Of a stretch of DNA of 64,000 nucleotides, positions 39,419 through 48,132 are shown piece by piece. The translations under genes and the position numbers were made by a program. Each line of letters begins with the position of its first letter. Position 1 is the first letter of the stretch. The notes under the pieces were generated by a model. It was not told the DNA's origin. It did not search any database and worked only from the letters and a program-made list of their open reading frames with translations. Origin of the DNA: Prauserella flavalba (GTDB lineage Bacteria; Actinomycetota; Actinomycetes; Mycobacteriales; Pseudonocardiaceae); contig NZ_MASU01000001.1 of assembly GCF_003202235.1 (NCBI RefSeq), forward strand, positions 186,001 to 250,000, given 5' to 3'.

Positions 39419-39979
39419 TCAACGGGGCTTGAGCAGGTAGTCCACGACGGGCCGCAGTTCCTCGGCCGTCGGCGGCTCGTCGTCGATGAGGCCCTGGATG
39501 AGCAGCCCGTCGATGCCGGCGAGGAACACCCGGAAGGCCACCTCGTCGTCGTGGCGCACCATGGACGTCAGCACGTCGAGCCAGCGCCGGGCCGCGGGCC
39601 GCAGCTCGGGGCGGCGCGCCGCGAGCAGGTACAGCTCGTACTCGGCCATCGTGCGTCCCCGCCTCGGCCCGAGCGCCTCGGCGAGCAGGTTCGCCACCTC
39701 CTCGGCACCCCGGCTGCCGCGCGAGCGCGCGCGGTCGATCATCCAGTAGACCTCGGTGGCCATGTCCCGCGCGCAGTCGATCAGGGTGGCGATGAGCAGG
39801 TCGTCGAGGGTCGCGAAGTGGTAGGTGGTCGACGTCGTCGGCACGCCGGCCTCCTTCGCCACGGTGCGATGGGTGACGCCCGCGACGCCGTCGCGTTCGA
39901 TCACGCGCAGCGTGGCCTCGATGATCTCCGTTCGCCGCTTCTCGCCGCGGACCTTGCGGCCGTCGACCCGCTGCCTCAA
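39419..39979 (-). CDS. TetR family regulator coupled to an SMR pump
   Basis: A 186-aa regulator; residues 9-60 hold the HTH (EKRRTEIIEATLRVIERDGV, RTVAKEAGVPTTSTTYHFAT). The only sensible start is the TTG at 39979, which overlaps the stop of the SMR gene (TTGA), so the regulator is translated by coupling. It probably controls the SMR gene in the same operon. Its stop is 1 base past the convergent tetR stop. Confidence 0.85.
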   Translation of the reverse strand: MRQRVDGRKVRGEKRRTEIIEATLRVIERDGVAGVTHRTVAKEAGVPTTSTTYHFATLDDLLIATLIDCARDMATEVYWMIDRARSRGSRGAEEVANLLAEALGPRRGRTMAEYELYLLAARRPELRPAARRWLDVLTSMVRHDDEVAFRVFLAGIDGLLIQGLIDDEPPTAEELRPVVDYLLKPR

Positions 39980-40305
39980 TGCGCCGTCCTGCCTGCCTCG
40001 AGCAACACCACACCGCCGATCACGAGCAACAGCCCGGCGACCATCGTCAGGTTCATGCTCTCGCCGAGGAACAGCGTGCCGATGATCGCCACCAGCGCGA
40101 CCCCGGCCGCGGACCAGATCGCGTAGACGACGGCGACCGGAATCCCCGCCTTGAGCACCTGCGCGAGCAGCGTGAACGAGAGCGCGTAGCCGATGACGAC
40201 GAGGATGGATGGGCCCAGTTTGGTGAAGCCCTGCGAGAACTTCAGCGAGATGGTGGCCGTCACCTCGGTGAGGATCGCACCGGCGAAGAGAAGATACACG
40301 CCCAT
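39976..40305 (-). CDS. Small multidrug resistance (SMR) efflux protein
   Basis: A 109-aa, four-helix protein of EmrE/SugE type. The essential helix-1 glutamate is in FAGAILTEVTATISLKFSQG (about residue 13), with the helix-3 motif VVYAIWSAAGVALVAIIGTL and GESMNLTMVAGLLLVIGGVV. ATG at 40305, with GATACT 8 nt upstream on the minus strand (leaderless). Works as an antiparallel dimer exporting cationic compounds. Downstream gene is its likely regulator. Confidence 0.92.
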   Translation of the reverse strand: MGVYLLFAGAILTEVTATISLKFSQGFTKLGPSILVVIGYALSFTLLAQVLKAGIPVAVVYAIWSAAGVALVAIIGTLFLGESMNLTMVAGLLLVIGGVVLLEAGRTAH

Positions 40306-40385
40306 ACACCGAGAGTATCGGAACGATAGTCCCAATAGTAGCGAGTTTTCCACCACATCAGTGGGACTTCGTGCCGCGACATCGA

Positions 40386-40399
40386 TTACTGATCAGTAA
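40386..40399. promoter_or_regulatory. 14-bp palindromic operator upstream of the EtfD-like gene
   Basis: TTACTGATCAGTAA is a perfect palindrome overlapping the -35 position of a promoter whose -10 is TAGGCT (40407-40412). The form is that of TetR-family operators. The cognate regulator is not evident; it could be distant. Confidence 0.65.
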
Positions 40400-40453
40400 G
40401 AAGGGTTAGGCTCCCGAAACCCACCGCGAAGTCCCGAACCGAAAGGCCCGATC

Positions 40454-42742
40454 ATGGGTGCATTGCAGATCACGCTCGGCGTGATCGGCGTTGCCGTCAG
40501 TGTTGTCGCTTGGGGTGTGTTCGTCGCCGGCGTCCTGCGCCAGATACGGATCATCCGACTCGGTCAGCCGGACGCGACGCGCAACGGTCCGTTCGTGCCG
40601 CGCCTGAACACCCTGATCAAGGAGTTCGCGGCGCACACGAGGATGAACAAGCTCCGCCACGTCGGGCCCTGGCACTGGCTGGTGATGTGGGGCTTCCTCC
40701 TCGGCTCGCTCGCGCTGTTCGAGGCATATGGGGAGACCTTCAACCCGCACTTCGCGTGGCCCATCATCGGGCACTGGGAGCCCTGGCAGCTACTGCTGGA
40801 ACTGCTCGGCCTCGGCACCGTGGTCGGCGGCATCGCGCTGGCGATCATCCGGCAGGCCAACCACCCGCGCAGGGCCGACCGGCAGTCCCGGTTCGCGGGC
40901 TCCAACTTCAAGCAGGCCTACTTCGTCGAAGCCGTGGTGATCATCGAGGGCATCGGCATCCTCGGGGTCAAGGCGTTCAAGATCGCCAGCGGCATCGAGG
41001 ACCCGGCACTGTGGTCGAGCTTCGTCACCCAGCCGCTCGCCGAGCTGCTGCCCACGAGCACGGCGGCCGTGTCGATCATGGCGCTGATCAAGCTGCTCTC
41101 CGGCATGATCTGGCTCTACGTCGTGGGCACCACCCTCACGATGGGCGTCGCCTGGCACCGGTTCAGCGCGTTCTTCAACATCTACTTCAAGCGCGAGGAC
41201 GACGGCGGCGTCGCGCTCGGGAAGCTCAAGCCGATGATGAGCGGCGGCAAGCCGATCGACCTCGAGGAGGCCGACCCCGACGAGGACACCTTCGGCGTCG
41301 GCAAGGTCGAGGACTTCAGCTGGAAGGGCTGGCTCGACTTCTCCACGTGCACCGAGTGCGGCCGCTGCCAGTCGCAGTGCCCCGCGTGGAACACCGGCAA
41401 GCCGCTGTCGCCGAAGCTGGTGATCACGCAGCTGCGCGACCACGCCTACGCCAAGGCGCCGTACCTGCTCGCGGGCGGCAAGAAGGACATGGCGGGTGAC
41501 GAGGTGGGCCTCACCGGCGACAACCCGTACGCGGGCATCGACGTGCTGGCCATCGCCGAGGCCGACCGCGCGCTGATCGGGGACGACGGCGGCGTGATCG
41601 ACCCCGACGTGCTCTGGTCGTGCACCACCTGCGGCGCGTGCGTCGAGCAGTGCCCCGTGGACATCGAGCACGTCGACCACATCGTCGACATGCGCCGCTA
41701 CCAGGTGATGATCGAGTCGAACTTCCCGACCGAGCTGAACACGATGTTCAAGAACCTGGAGAACAAGGGCAACCCGTGGGGCCAGAACGCCAAGGACCGC
41801 ATGGCCTGGGCGGACGACCTCGACTTCGAGGTGCCCGTGTTCGACGGCGACTTCGGCGACAGCGAGTACCTGTTCTGGGTCGGCTGCGCCGGTGCGTTCG
41901 AGGACCGCGCGAAGAAGACCACCCGCGCCGTGGCCGAGCTGCTGCACATCGCGGGCGTCAAGTACACGGTGCTCGGCCCCGAGGAGACCTGCACCGGTGA
42001 CCCGGCGCGGCGTGCGGGCAACGAGTTCGTGTTCCAGATGCTCGCGCAGCAGAACGTCGAGGTGCTCAACTCGGTGTTCGAGGATGTCGAACAGGCCAAG
42101 CGCAAGATCGTCGTGACCTGTGCGCACTGCTTCAACACCCTCGCCAACGAGTACCCGGACCTCGGCGGCAACTACGAGGTCGTGCACCACACGCAGCTGC
42201 TCAACCGGCTCGTGCGGGAGAAGCGGCTCACCCCGGTGGCGCCGATCGCCGAGGACGTCACCTATCACGACCCGTGCTACCTGGGCAGGCACAACAAGGT
42301 GTACGAGGCGCCGCGTGAGCTCGTGGGCGCGTCCGGCGCGGCGCTGCGGGAGATGCCGAGGCACGGCGACCGGTCCATGTGCTGTGGTGCTGGCGGTGCG
42401 CGCATGTGGATGGAGGAGCGCATCGGCAAGCGGATCAACGTCGAGCGCGTGGACGAGGCGCTCGGCACCGCGCCCTCCAAGATCGCGACCGGCTGCCCGT
42501 TCTGCCGCGTGATGCTCACCGACGGCGTCACGTCGCGGCAGAACGACGGCAAGGCGAGCGAGAAGGTGGAGGTCGTCGACGTCGCCCAGCTGCTGCTCTC
42601 CGCGGTGAAGCGCGACGAGCAGAAGGTGCCGGTGCCGGTCGGCGCCGCCACGAGCGGCGGGGAGGCCGAGGCCGACGGCCGCGCCGACGTGCCGACCGAC
42701 GAGGCGCCGACGGGTACCGCACAGGCCGAGGAGGACAAGTAA
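40454..42742 (+). CDS. EtfD-like membrane Fe-S reductase (heterodisulfide reductase-related)
   Basis: A 762-aa protein. Residues 1-260: about five to six membrane helices of cytochrome-b-like (NarI-type) layout. About 300-410: two [4Fe-4S] motifs, CTECGRCQSQCP and CTTCGACVEQCP. About 470-720: two CCG domains, the second with SMCCGAGGARMWMEE, that may hold a further cluster. The layout matches mycobacterial EtfD (Rv0338c), which passes electrons from electron-transfer flavoprotein of beta-oxidation to menaquinone. No etfBA genes are adjacent. Acidic tail of 40 residues. A palindromic operator lies over the promoter. Confidence 0.87.
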   Translation: MGALQITLGVIGVAVSVVAWGVFVAGVLRQIRIIRLGQPDATRNGPFVPRLNTLIKEFAAHTRMNKLRHVGPWHWLVMWGFLLGSLALFEAYGETFNPHFAWPIIGHWEPWQLLLELLGLGTVVGGIALAIIRQANHPRRADRQSRFAGSNFKQAYFVEAVVIIEGIGILGVKAFKIASGIEDPALWSSFVTQPLAELLPTSTAAVSIMALIKLLSGMIWLYVVGTTLTMGVAWHRFSAFFNIYFKREDDGGVALGKLKPMMSGGKPIDLEEADPDEDTFGVGKVEDFSWKGWLDFSTCTECGRCQSQCPAWNTGKPLSPKLVITQLRDHAYAKAPYLLAGGKKDMAGDEVGLTGDNPYAGIDVLAIAEADRALIGDDGGVIDPDVLWSCTTCGACVEQCPVDIEHVDHIVDMRRYQVMIESNFPTELNTMFKNLENKGNPWGQNAKDRMAWADDLDFEVPVFDGDFGDSEYLFWVGCAGAFEDRAKKTTRAVAELLHIAGVKYTVLGPEETCTGDPARRAGNEFVFQMLAQQNVEVLNSVFEDVEQAKRKIVVTCAHCFNTLANEYPDLGGNYEVVHHTQLLNRLVREKRLTPVAPIAEDVTYHDPCYLGRHNKVYEAPRELVGASGAALREMPRHGDRSMCCGAGGARMWMEERIGKRINVERVDEALGTAPSKIATGCPFCRVMLTDGVTSRQNDGKASEKVEVVDVAQLLLSAVKRDEQKVPVPVGAATSGGEAEADGRADVPTDEAPTGTAQAEEDK

Positions 42743-42880
42743 CCGGATGAGTCGCGGCCGGGGGTGCCGCTAAGCAGGCGTGGTGGTGGACATGCCGAGT
42801 AGCATGGTCCATCCTCGCAGTCGACGTTGCCCGCGAGGCAGGCGAGATCTGCATGACATCTGCAGGCAGGGCGGACAAGC

Positions 42881-43633
42881 GTGGGCATGGGTACCCCCGG
42901 CGACGACGAACCGGAAACGACCGACGGCGGCGACGTCGGTCCCACCGGTGCGCGCTTCCCGTCCTCCCGCCAGCGCTCCCGGTTCGGTGACGACGAGCCC
43001 GAGCCCGTCGAGGAGAAGCCGAAGCGCAAGCGCAAGGACCGGAAGTCGACGCGGGTCGGCTACACGGGCGGCCGGTTTCCCTCGGCCTCCCGGCTGGAGA
43101 AGCTGGCGAGGGAGGAAGGGGAGTCCGCGCGGGAGCCGGAGCCCGAGCCGCCTGCCGCACCGCAAGCGCCACCCGAACCCGAGCGCCCCGAGCGCCCTTC
43201 TCGTGCCGCTCCGCCCGGGAAGCCGCCGCCACGCAGCGAACGCGTGTTCGCCACCGCGGACGGCGCCGATGACCGCGTCGACCCGATGGAGGAGCACCGG
43301 CTACGGGTGCGGCCGTACGTGCTCACGCGGGGTCGCACGCAGGCCCGCCAGGACCTCGCGGTCGAAACCCTGATCTCCACCATCCCGGACGCCCCGTGGG
43401 GTGCCGAGCAGCTCAGCTCCGAATACCAGGCGGTGCGCAGGCTGTGCATGGAGCCGCGGTCGGTTGCCGAGGTCGCCGCGCTGCTCTCGGTGCCGCTCGG
43501 CGTCGCCAGGGTGATCCTGAGCGACCTGGCCGAGGCCGGGCTGGTCCACGTCCACAGCAGCACGTCGGGCTACGCGGGTCGCCCCGACTACAACCTGATG
43601 CAGCGCGTGCTCGAAGGGCTGCACAACCTCTAA
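42881..43633 (+). CDS. Orphan DUF742 protein with long disordered N-terminus
   Basis: A 250-aa protein. Residues 135-250 are DUF742 (RVRPYVLTRGRTQARQDLAV; winged-helix-like VAEVAALLSVPLGVARVILS; RPDYNLMQRVLEGLHNL). DUF742 proteins are normally the third member of conservons (sensor kinase, roadblock, DUF742, small GTPase); none of these partners is adjacent. Residues 1-130 are Pro/Glu/Arg-rich and carry the motif TGxRFPSxxR twice (TGARFPSSRQ, TGGRFPSASR). GTG start at 42881; ATG at 42887 also possible. Confidence 0.83.
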   Translation: MGMGTPGDDEPETTDGGDVGPTGARFPSSRQRSRFGDDEPEPVEEKPKRKRKDRKSTRVGYTGGRFPSASRLEKLAREEGESAREPEPEPPAAPQAPPEPERPERPSRAAPPGKPPPRSERVFATADGADDRVDPMEEHRLRVRPYVLTRGRTQARQDLAVETLISTIPDAPWGAEQLSSEYQAVRRLCMEPRSVAEVAALLSVPLGVARVILSDLAEAGLVHVHSSTSGYAGRPDYNLMQRVLEGLHNL

Positions 43634-43653
43634 CCGGCACTGACGCTTGCCTG

Positions 43654-43680
43654 AAGAAGTGAATCAGTGCTTCACTTCTT
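43654..43680. promoter_or_regulatory. TetR operator with 10-bp arms
   Basis: AAGAAGTGAA-N7-TTCACTTCTT, perfect 10-bp arms, ending 3 bases before the tetR GTG. Strong candidate for autorepression of the tetR-acyl-CoA dehydrogenase operon. Confidence 0.8.
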
Positions 43681-43683
43681 TGC

Positions 43684-44289
43684 GTGGTGTACCGGCGCAC
43701 TCCTCGGATCCAGGCCCGCATGGACTCCCAGCGGGCCGCGATCCTCGACGCCGCCATCGAGCTGCTCGCCGAGCGCGGCTACGCCGGATGCTCGATGGCC
43801 GCCGTCGCGGCACAGGCAGGCGTGGCCACGGGCAGCGTCTACCGGCACTTCCCCGGCAAGGCCGAGCTGGTCGCCGAGCTGTTCCAGCTCGTGGTGACGC
43901 GCGAGGTCGAGGCCGTCGAGCTGGCCGCGGAACAGCCCGGCACGGTGCCGGAACGGGTGGTCGCCGTGGTGGAGACGTTCGCGAGCAGGGCGCTCAAAGC
44001 CCCGCGGCTGGCCTACGCGCTGCTCGCCGAACCGGTCGACGCGCCGGTGGAGGAGCAGCGGCTGGTCTTCCGCCGCGCCTTCCGCGACGTCGTGGCCCGC
44101 CGGGTCGCCGAGGGCGTCCGCACCGGGGTGCTCCCGCCGCAGGACGCCGACATCACCGCCGCCGCCATCATCGGAGCGGGTGCCGAGGTGCTGACCGGCC
44201 CGCTCACCTCCGACAGCACGGACGCCGTGTCCGAGCTGTGCACGTTCACCCTTCGCGCGCTAGGAGCGACAGATGCCACCCACCCATGA
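43684..44289 (+). CDS. TetR family regulator of the AidB-like operon
   Basis: A 201-aa repressor with HTH in residues 12-60 (AILDAAIELLAERGYAGCSM, VAAQAGVATGSVYRHFPGKA). GTG start at 43684. It overlaps the acyl-CoA dehydrogenase gene by 17 nt and has a strong inverted repeat directly upstream. Regulators in this setting often sense acyl-CoA. Confidence 0.9.
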   Translation: MVYRRTPRIQARMDSQRAAILDAAIELLAERGYAGCSMAAVAAQAGVATGSVYRHFPGKAELVAELFQLVVTREVEAVELAAEQPGTVPERVVAVVETFASRALKAPRLAYALLAEPVDAPVEEQRLVFRRAFRDVVARRVAEGVRTGVLPPQDADITAAAIIGAGAEVLTGPLTSDSTDAVSELCTFTLRALGATDATHP

Positions 44290-45898
44290 GGTCACCAACC
44301 AGGTGCCAATGCTGGCGGGCCACGACCTCGCCGAGGACCCCACGCTGCTGGAGGGCCTGCGCCGCGAAGGGGCGGGCTGGGCCGAGGCCGAGGTGCACGA
44401 GCTCGGCGTGCTCGCGGGCACCGAGCGGGTGCAGGACTGGGGCAGGCTCGTCAACGAGAACCCGCCGAAGCTGCGTACCCACGACCGCGTCGGCAACCGC
44501 ATCGACGAGGTGGAGTTCCACCCGCACTGGCACGACCTGATGGACGTCGCCGTCTCGCACGGGCTGCACGCGGCGCCGTGGCGACAGGACCGGCCCGGCG
44601 CGCACGTGGCCCGCGCGGCGAAGTTCTACGTCTGGAGCCAGATCGAGGCGGGCCACACTTGCCCGATCTCGATGACCTACTCGGCGGTGCCCGCGCTGCG
44701 GCACAACCCCGACCTGGCCGCAACCTACGAGCCGCTGCTCGCCGCGAGCGTCTACGACTTCGGTCTGCGAGAGCCGAGCACCAAGCGCGGACTCATCGCC
44801 GGCATGTCGATGACCGAGAAGCAGGGCGGCTCCGACGTGCGGGCCAACACCACCACCGCACGGCCGACGGGGGACGGCGGCTACGTGCTCACCGGGCACA
44901 AGTGGTTCACGTCGGCGCCGATGTCGGACGTGTTCCTCACGCTCGCGCAGGCGCCCGGCGGGCTGTCCTGCTTCCTGCTGCCGCGCGTGCTGCCCGACGG
45001 CACCCGCAACCGCATTCACCTGCAGCGACTCAAGGACAAGCTCGGCAACCGCTCCAACGCCTCGGCCGAGATCGAGTACGACGAAGCGATGGGCTGGCTC
45101 GTCGGCGAGGAGGGCCGCGGCGTCCGCACGATCATCGAGATGGTCAACAACACGCGGCTCGACTGTGTCATCGGCGGCGCGGCAGGCATGCGCTACGGCG
45201 CCGTGCGGGCGGCGCACCACGCGCGGCACCGGCACACGTTCGGCCAGGCGCTCGACCGGCAGCCGCTGATGACCAACGTGCTCGCCGACCTCGCCGTCGA
45301 GTCGGAGGCGGCGACGGTGGCGGCGCTGCGGCTGGCGGGCGCGAGCGAACGCGCCGCGGCGGGCGACCGGCAGGAGGAGGCGCTGCGGCGGCTCGCGCTC
45401 GCGGTGACGAAGTACTGGGTGTGCAAACGCGCGCCCGCGCACGCGGCCGAGGCGCTGGAGTGCCTCGGCGGCAACGGCTACGTCGAGGAGTCCGGCATGC
45501 CGAGGCTCTTCCGCGAGTCGCCGTTGTCCTCGATCTGGGAGGGCTCCGGCAACGTCGCCGCGCTCGACGCGCTGCGGGCGATGGGGAGGCAGCCGGACTC
45601 CGTCGAGGCGTTCTTCACCGAGGTCGAGCGGGCCGAGGGGGCCGACCCCCGGCTCGACGACGCGATCGGCCGGGTGCGCAAGGAACTGGCCGACCTTTCC
45701 GACGTCGAGTTCCGCGCGCGGCGGGTGGTCGAGCTGCTGGCGCTGGTGTTCCAGGGCTCGCTGCTCGTGCGCCACGGCGACAAGGCCGTCGCCGACGCGT
45801 TCTGCGCCTCCCGCCTCGGCGGCGACTGGGGCATCGCCTTCGGCACCCTGCCCACCGGCGTCGACACCCACGCCATCACCGCGAGGGTGTGGCCGTGA
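44273..45898 (+). CDS. AidB-like acyl-CoA dehydrogenase family protein
   Basis: A 541-aa protein; acyl-CoA dehydrogenase fold with the extra C-terminal region of AidB. The AidB-type signature MSMTEKQGGSDVRANTT is at about residues 178-194, FAD contacts HKWFTSAP follow, and ECLGGNGYVEESGMPRLFRE sits near residue 402. AidB proteins bind FAD and, in E. coli, DNA in the alkylation response; others are fatty-acyl enzymes. Here it forms an operon with TetR and enoyl-CoA hydratase, which favours acyl metabolism. AGGAGCGACAG precedes the ATG. Confidence 0.87.
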   Translation: MPPTHEVTNQVPMLAGHDLAEDPTLLEGLRREGAGWAEAEVHELGVLAGTERVQDWGRLVNENPPKLRTHDRVGNRIDEVEFHPHWHDLMDVAVSHGLHAAPWRQDRPGAHVARAAKFYVWSQIEAGHTCPISMTYSAVPALRHNPDLAATYEPLLAASVYDFGLREPSTKRGLIAGMSMTEKQGGSDVRANTTTARPTGDGGYVLTGHKWFTSAPMSDVFLTLAQAPGGLSCFLLPRVLPDGTRNRIHLQRLKDKLGNRSNASAEIEYDEAMGWLVGEEGRGVRTIIEMVNNTRLDCVIGGAAGMRYGAVRAAHHARHRHTFGQALDRQPLMTNVLADLAVESEAATVAALRLAGASERAAAGDRQEEALRRLALAVTKYWVCKRAPAHAAEALECLGGNGYVEESGMPRLFRESPLSSIWEGSGNVAALDALRAMGRQPDSVEAFFTEVERAEGADPRLDDAIGRVRKELADLSDVEFRARRVVELLALVFQGSLLVRHGDKAVADAFCASRLGGDWGIAFGTLPTGVDTHAITARVWP

Positions 45899-46653
45899 GC
45901 GTGTGGGTGGAGCGCGACGGCGCCGTCACCACCGTGGTGCTGAGCAGGCCACAGGCGCGCAACGCCGTCGACGGCCCGACCGCGGCGGCGCTGGCGGAGG
46001 CGTTCCGCGAGTTCGACGCCGACGACAGCGCGCACGTGGCCGTGCTGTGGGGCGAGGGCGGGACGTTCTGCGCGGGCGCCGACCTCAAGGCGCTCGGCAC
46101 GCCCCAGTCGAACCAGGTGACAGAGGACGGCGACGGCCCGATGGGCCCGACCCGGCTCCGCCTCGGCAAACCGGTGATCGCGGCCGTCTCCGGATACGCG
46201 GTGGCGGGCGGGCTGGAGCTCGCGCTGTGGTGCGACCTGCGCGTGGCCGAGGAGGACGCCGTGTTCGGGGTGTTCTGCCGGCGCTGGGGCGTGCCGCTGA
46301 TCGACGGCGGCACCGTGCGGCTACCGAGGCTCATCGGCACCAGCCGGGCCCTGGACCTGGTGCTCACCGGCCGCCCGGTGCCCGCGCGGGAGGCGCTCGC
46401 GATGGGCCTCGCCAACCGCGTCGTACCCACCGGGCAGGCGCGCGCGGCCGCGGAGGAGCTCGCCGCCCAGCTCGCCGAGTTCCCCCAGGTCTGCCTGCGC
46501 GAGGACCGGCTGTCGCTGCTGGAACAGGACGGCCTCACCGAGGAGGAGGCCATGTCGGGCGAGCTGCGGCACGGCTTCGTGTCGCTCGGCGCCGGGGCGC
46601 TCGACGGGGCCCGCCGGTTCGCCTCCGGCGCCGGACGACACGGCGCCTTCTAG
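45895..46653 (+). CDS. Enoyl-CoA hydratase/isomerase family protein
   Basis: A 252-aa crotonase-fold protein; GTG start at 45895 overlaps the preceding stop (GTGA). Oxyanion-hole segments: GGTFCAGADLKALG (about 58-71) and AVSGYAVAGGLELALWCDLR (about 98-117); catalytic region VFCRRWGVPLIDGGTVRLPR. It lacks one of the two usual glutamates (here GVPLIDGG), so hydratase activity is not certain. Third gene of the TetR-AidB-like operon. Confidence 0.87.
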   Translation: MSVWVERDGAVTTVVLSRPQARNAVDGPTAAALAEAFREFDADDSAHVAVLWGEGGTFCAGADLKALGTPQSNQVTEDGDGPMGPTRLRLGKPVIAAVSGYAVAGGLELALWCDLRVAEEDAVFGVFCRRWGVPLIDGGTVRLPRLIGTSRALDLVLTGRPVPAREALAMGLANRVVPTGQARAAAEELAAQLAEFPQVCLREDRLSLLEQDGLTEEEAMSGELRHGFVSLGAGALDGARRFASGAGRHGAF

Positions 46654-47468
46654 TAGCCGAAGTTCTGCGTCCAGTACCAGCCGTCGGAGTTCACACCGAC
46701 CCCGATGGTGGTGATGTCGCAGTTCAGGATGTTGCGGCGGTGGCCGTCAGAGGACATCCACGCGTCCATGACGGCCTCCGGACTCGACAGGCCCATCGCG
46801 ATGTTCTCCGCCGCGGGCCTGGGGTAGCCCTCGTCGCGGATCCGCTCGTCGAAGGTCCTGCCGTCCGGCGAGGTGTGCGAGAGGTACTCGCGCCGGGCCA
46901 TGTCGTCGCTGTGCTTCTGCGCGGCCCTGGTCAGCCTGCTGTCGACGGTGACGGCCGGGCAGCCTGCGTCGGCGCGCTCGTCGTTGACCAGGTCGACCAC
47001 CCTCGCCGTCGACGAGGGCGAGCTGCCACCGGAGGACGACTCGGTGCGGGAGCTCTGGGAGGTGGTTCCGGGGTCGGTGGTAGTGGTCGGGTCGGGTTGG
47101 TCCTGCTGGGAGCTCGACGACTCGCTGGAGGACGGGGAGTCCAAGGTGGGGGATTCGGTCGTCTGCTCGCTGGTGGGCGGGGACTGTTGCGTTTCGGGGG
47201 ACGTGCTCGATGGCTGCGTGGGCGCCGCCGATGTCGACTCGGTGACCGGAGCCGACGAGGCCGGGTTGGGGCCGGAACGTCGGATGGAACCGTTGAAGGG
47301 ATCGTCCGCGGATCTGTCGGGCAGAGCGACGGGGGATTCGCCGCCCGGCGGACGCAACCACAACAGGTGACCACCCGCCGCAACCGCGACACCCACGAGC
47401 ACACTGAACATCACTAAAAGTGATCGAATTCGTGAACTCGGGGTAGGCACAAGAGCGGAAGCTACCAC
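46650..47468 (-). CDS. CAP (SCP/PR-1) domain protein, membrane anchored
   Basis: A 272-aa protein: one membrane helix (about 15-35), a Ser/Thr/Pro-rich linker (about 55-155) and a C-terminal CAP domain (158-272) with VVDLVNDERADAGCPAVTVD, AQKHSDDMARREYLSHTSPD, AENIAMG and the CAP signature DGHRRNILNCDITTIGVGV. It faces outside. Bacterial CAP proteins are of unknown biochemistry. The start is uncertain: GTG 47468 or ATG 47411. Its stop overlaps the convergent enoyl-CoA hydratase stop by 4 nt. Confidence 0.85.
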   Translation of the reverse strand: MVASALVPTPSSRIRSLLVMFSVLVGVAVAAGGHLLWLRPPGGESPVALPDRSADDPFNGSIRRSGPNPASSAPVTESTSAAPTQPSSTSPETQQSPPTSEQTTESPTLDSPSSSESSSSQQDQPDPTTTTDPGTTSQSSRTESSSGGSSPSSTARVVDLVNDERADAGCPAVTVDSRLTRAAQKHSDDMARREYLSHTSPDGRTFDERIRDEGYPRPAAENIAMGLSSPEAVMDAWMSSDGHRRNILNCDITTIGVGVNSDGWYWTQNFGY

Positions 47469-47531
47469 CAAAGCGTGAGTTACTGAACCGTTATCTGCAC
47501 CGCATTTGTGTTGTAACCTGGCGTGGCTCTT

Positions 47532-48113
47532 TCAGCGACGTGTGTCGATCCGGTCGAAGTTCTTGTACGCACGACTCGGCGTCGGGCCCCGTTGTCCCTG
47601 GTAGCGCGAGCCTGCCTCGGCGGAACCATAGGGGAACTCGGCGGCGCTGGTGAGCCGGAACAGGCACAGCTGGCCGATCTTCATTCCGGGCCAGAGCGTG
47701 ATGGGGAGGTTCGCCACGTTCGACAGCTCGAGCGTGATGTGCCCGGTGAACCCGGGGTCGATGAACCCCGCGGTGGAATGGGTGAGCAGCCCGAGGCGGC
47801 CGAGCGACGACTTGCCCTCGAGCCGGCCCGCGAGGTCGTCCGGCAGCGTGAACAGCTCGAACGTGGAGCCGAGCACGAACTCGCCGGGGTGCAGCACGAA
47901 CGGGTCCTCGCCGTCCTTCTCGACGAGCGAGGTCAGCTCGTCCTGCTGCAGCTGCGGGTCGATGTGCGTGTACTTCGTGTTGTCGAACACGCGGAAGAAG
48001 CGATCGAGCCGCACGTCGATACTCGACGGCTGAAGCATCTTCGGGGTGAAGGGCTCCACCCCGAGCCGCCCGGAATCGAGCTCTTTGCGGAGGTCGCGAT
48101 CACTCAGTAGCAC
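47532..48113 (-). CDS. dcd: dCTP deaminase
   Basis: A 193-aa trimeric enzyme. Signatures: [20 protein letters not shown] (about 27-46), [20 protein letters not shown] with the catalytic Glu ([15 protein letters not shown] follows), and [15 protein letters not shown] at the C-terminus. It turns dCTP into dUTP for dTTP synthesis; actinobacterial versions often also cut dUTP to dUMP. GTG start with TAGGGT 6 nt upstream (leaderless). Confidence 0.95.
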   Translation of the reverse strand: MLLSDRDLRKELDSGRLGVEPFTPKMLQPSSIDVRLDRFFRVFDNTKYTHIDPQLQQDELTSLVEKDGEDPFVLHPGEFVLGSTFELFTLPDDLAGRLEGKSSLGRLGLLTHSTAGFIDPGFTGHITLELSNVANLPITLWPGMKIGQLCLFRLTSAAEFPYGSAEAGSRYQGQRGPTPSRAYKNFDRIDTRR

Positions 48114-48132
48114 GCGCCCACCCTATCCGGGC

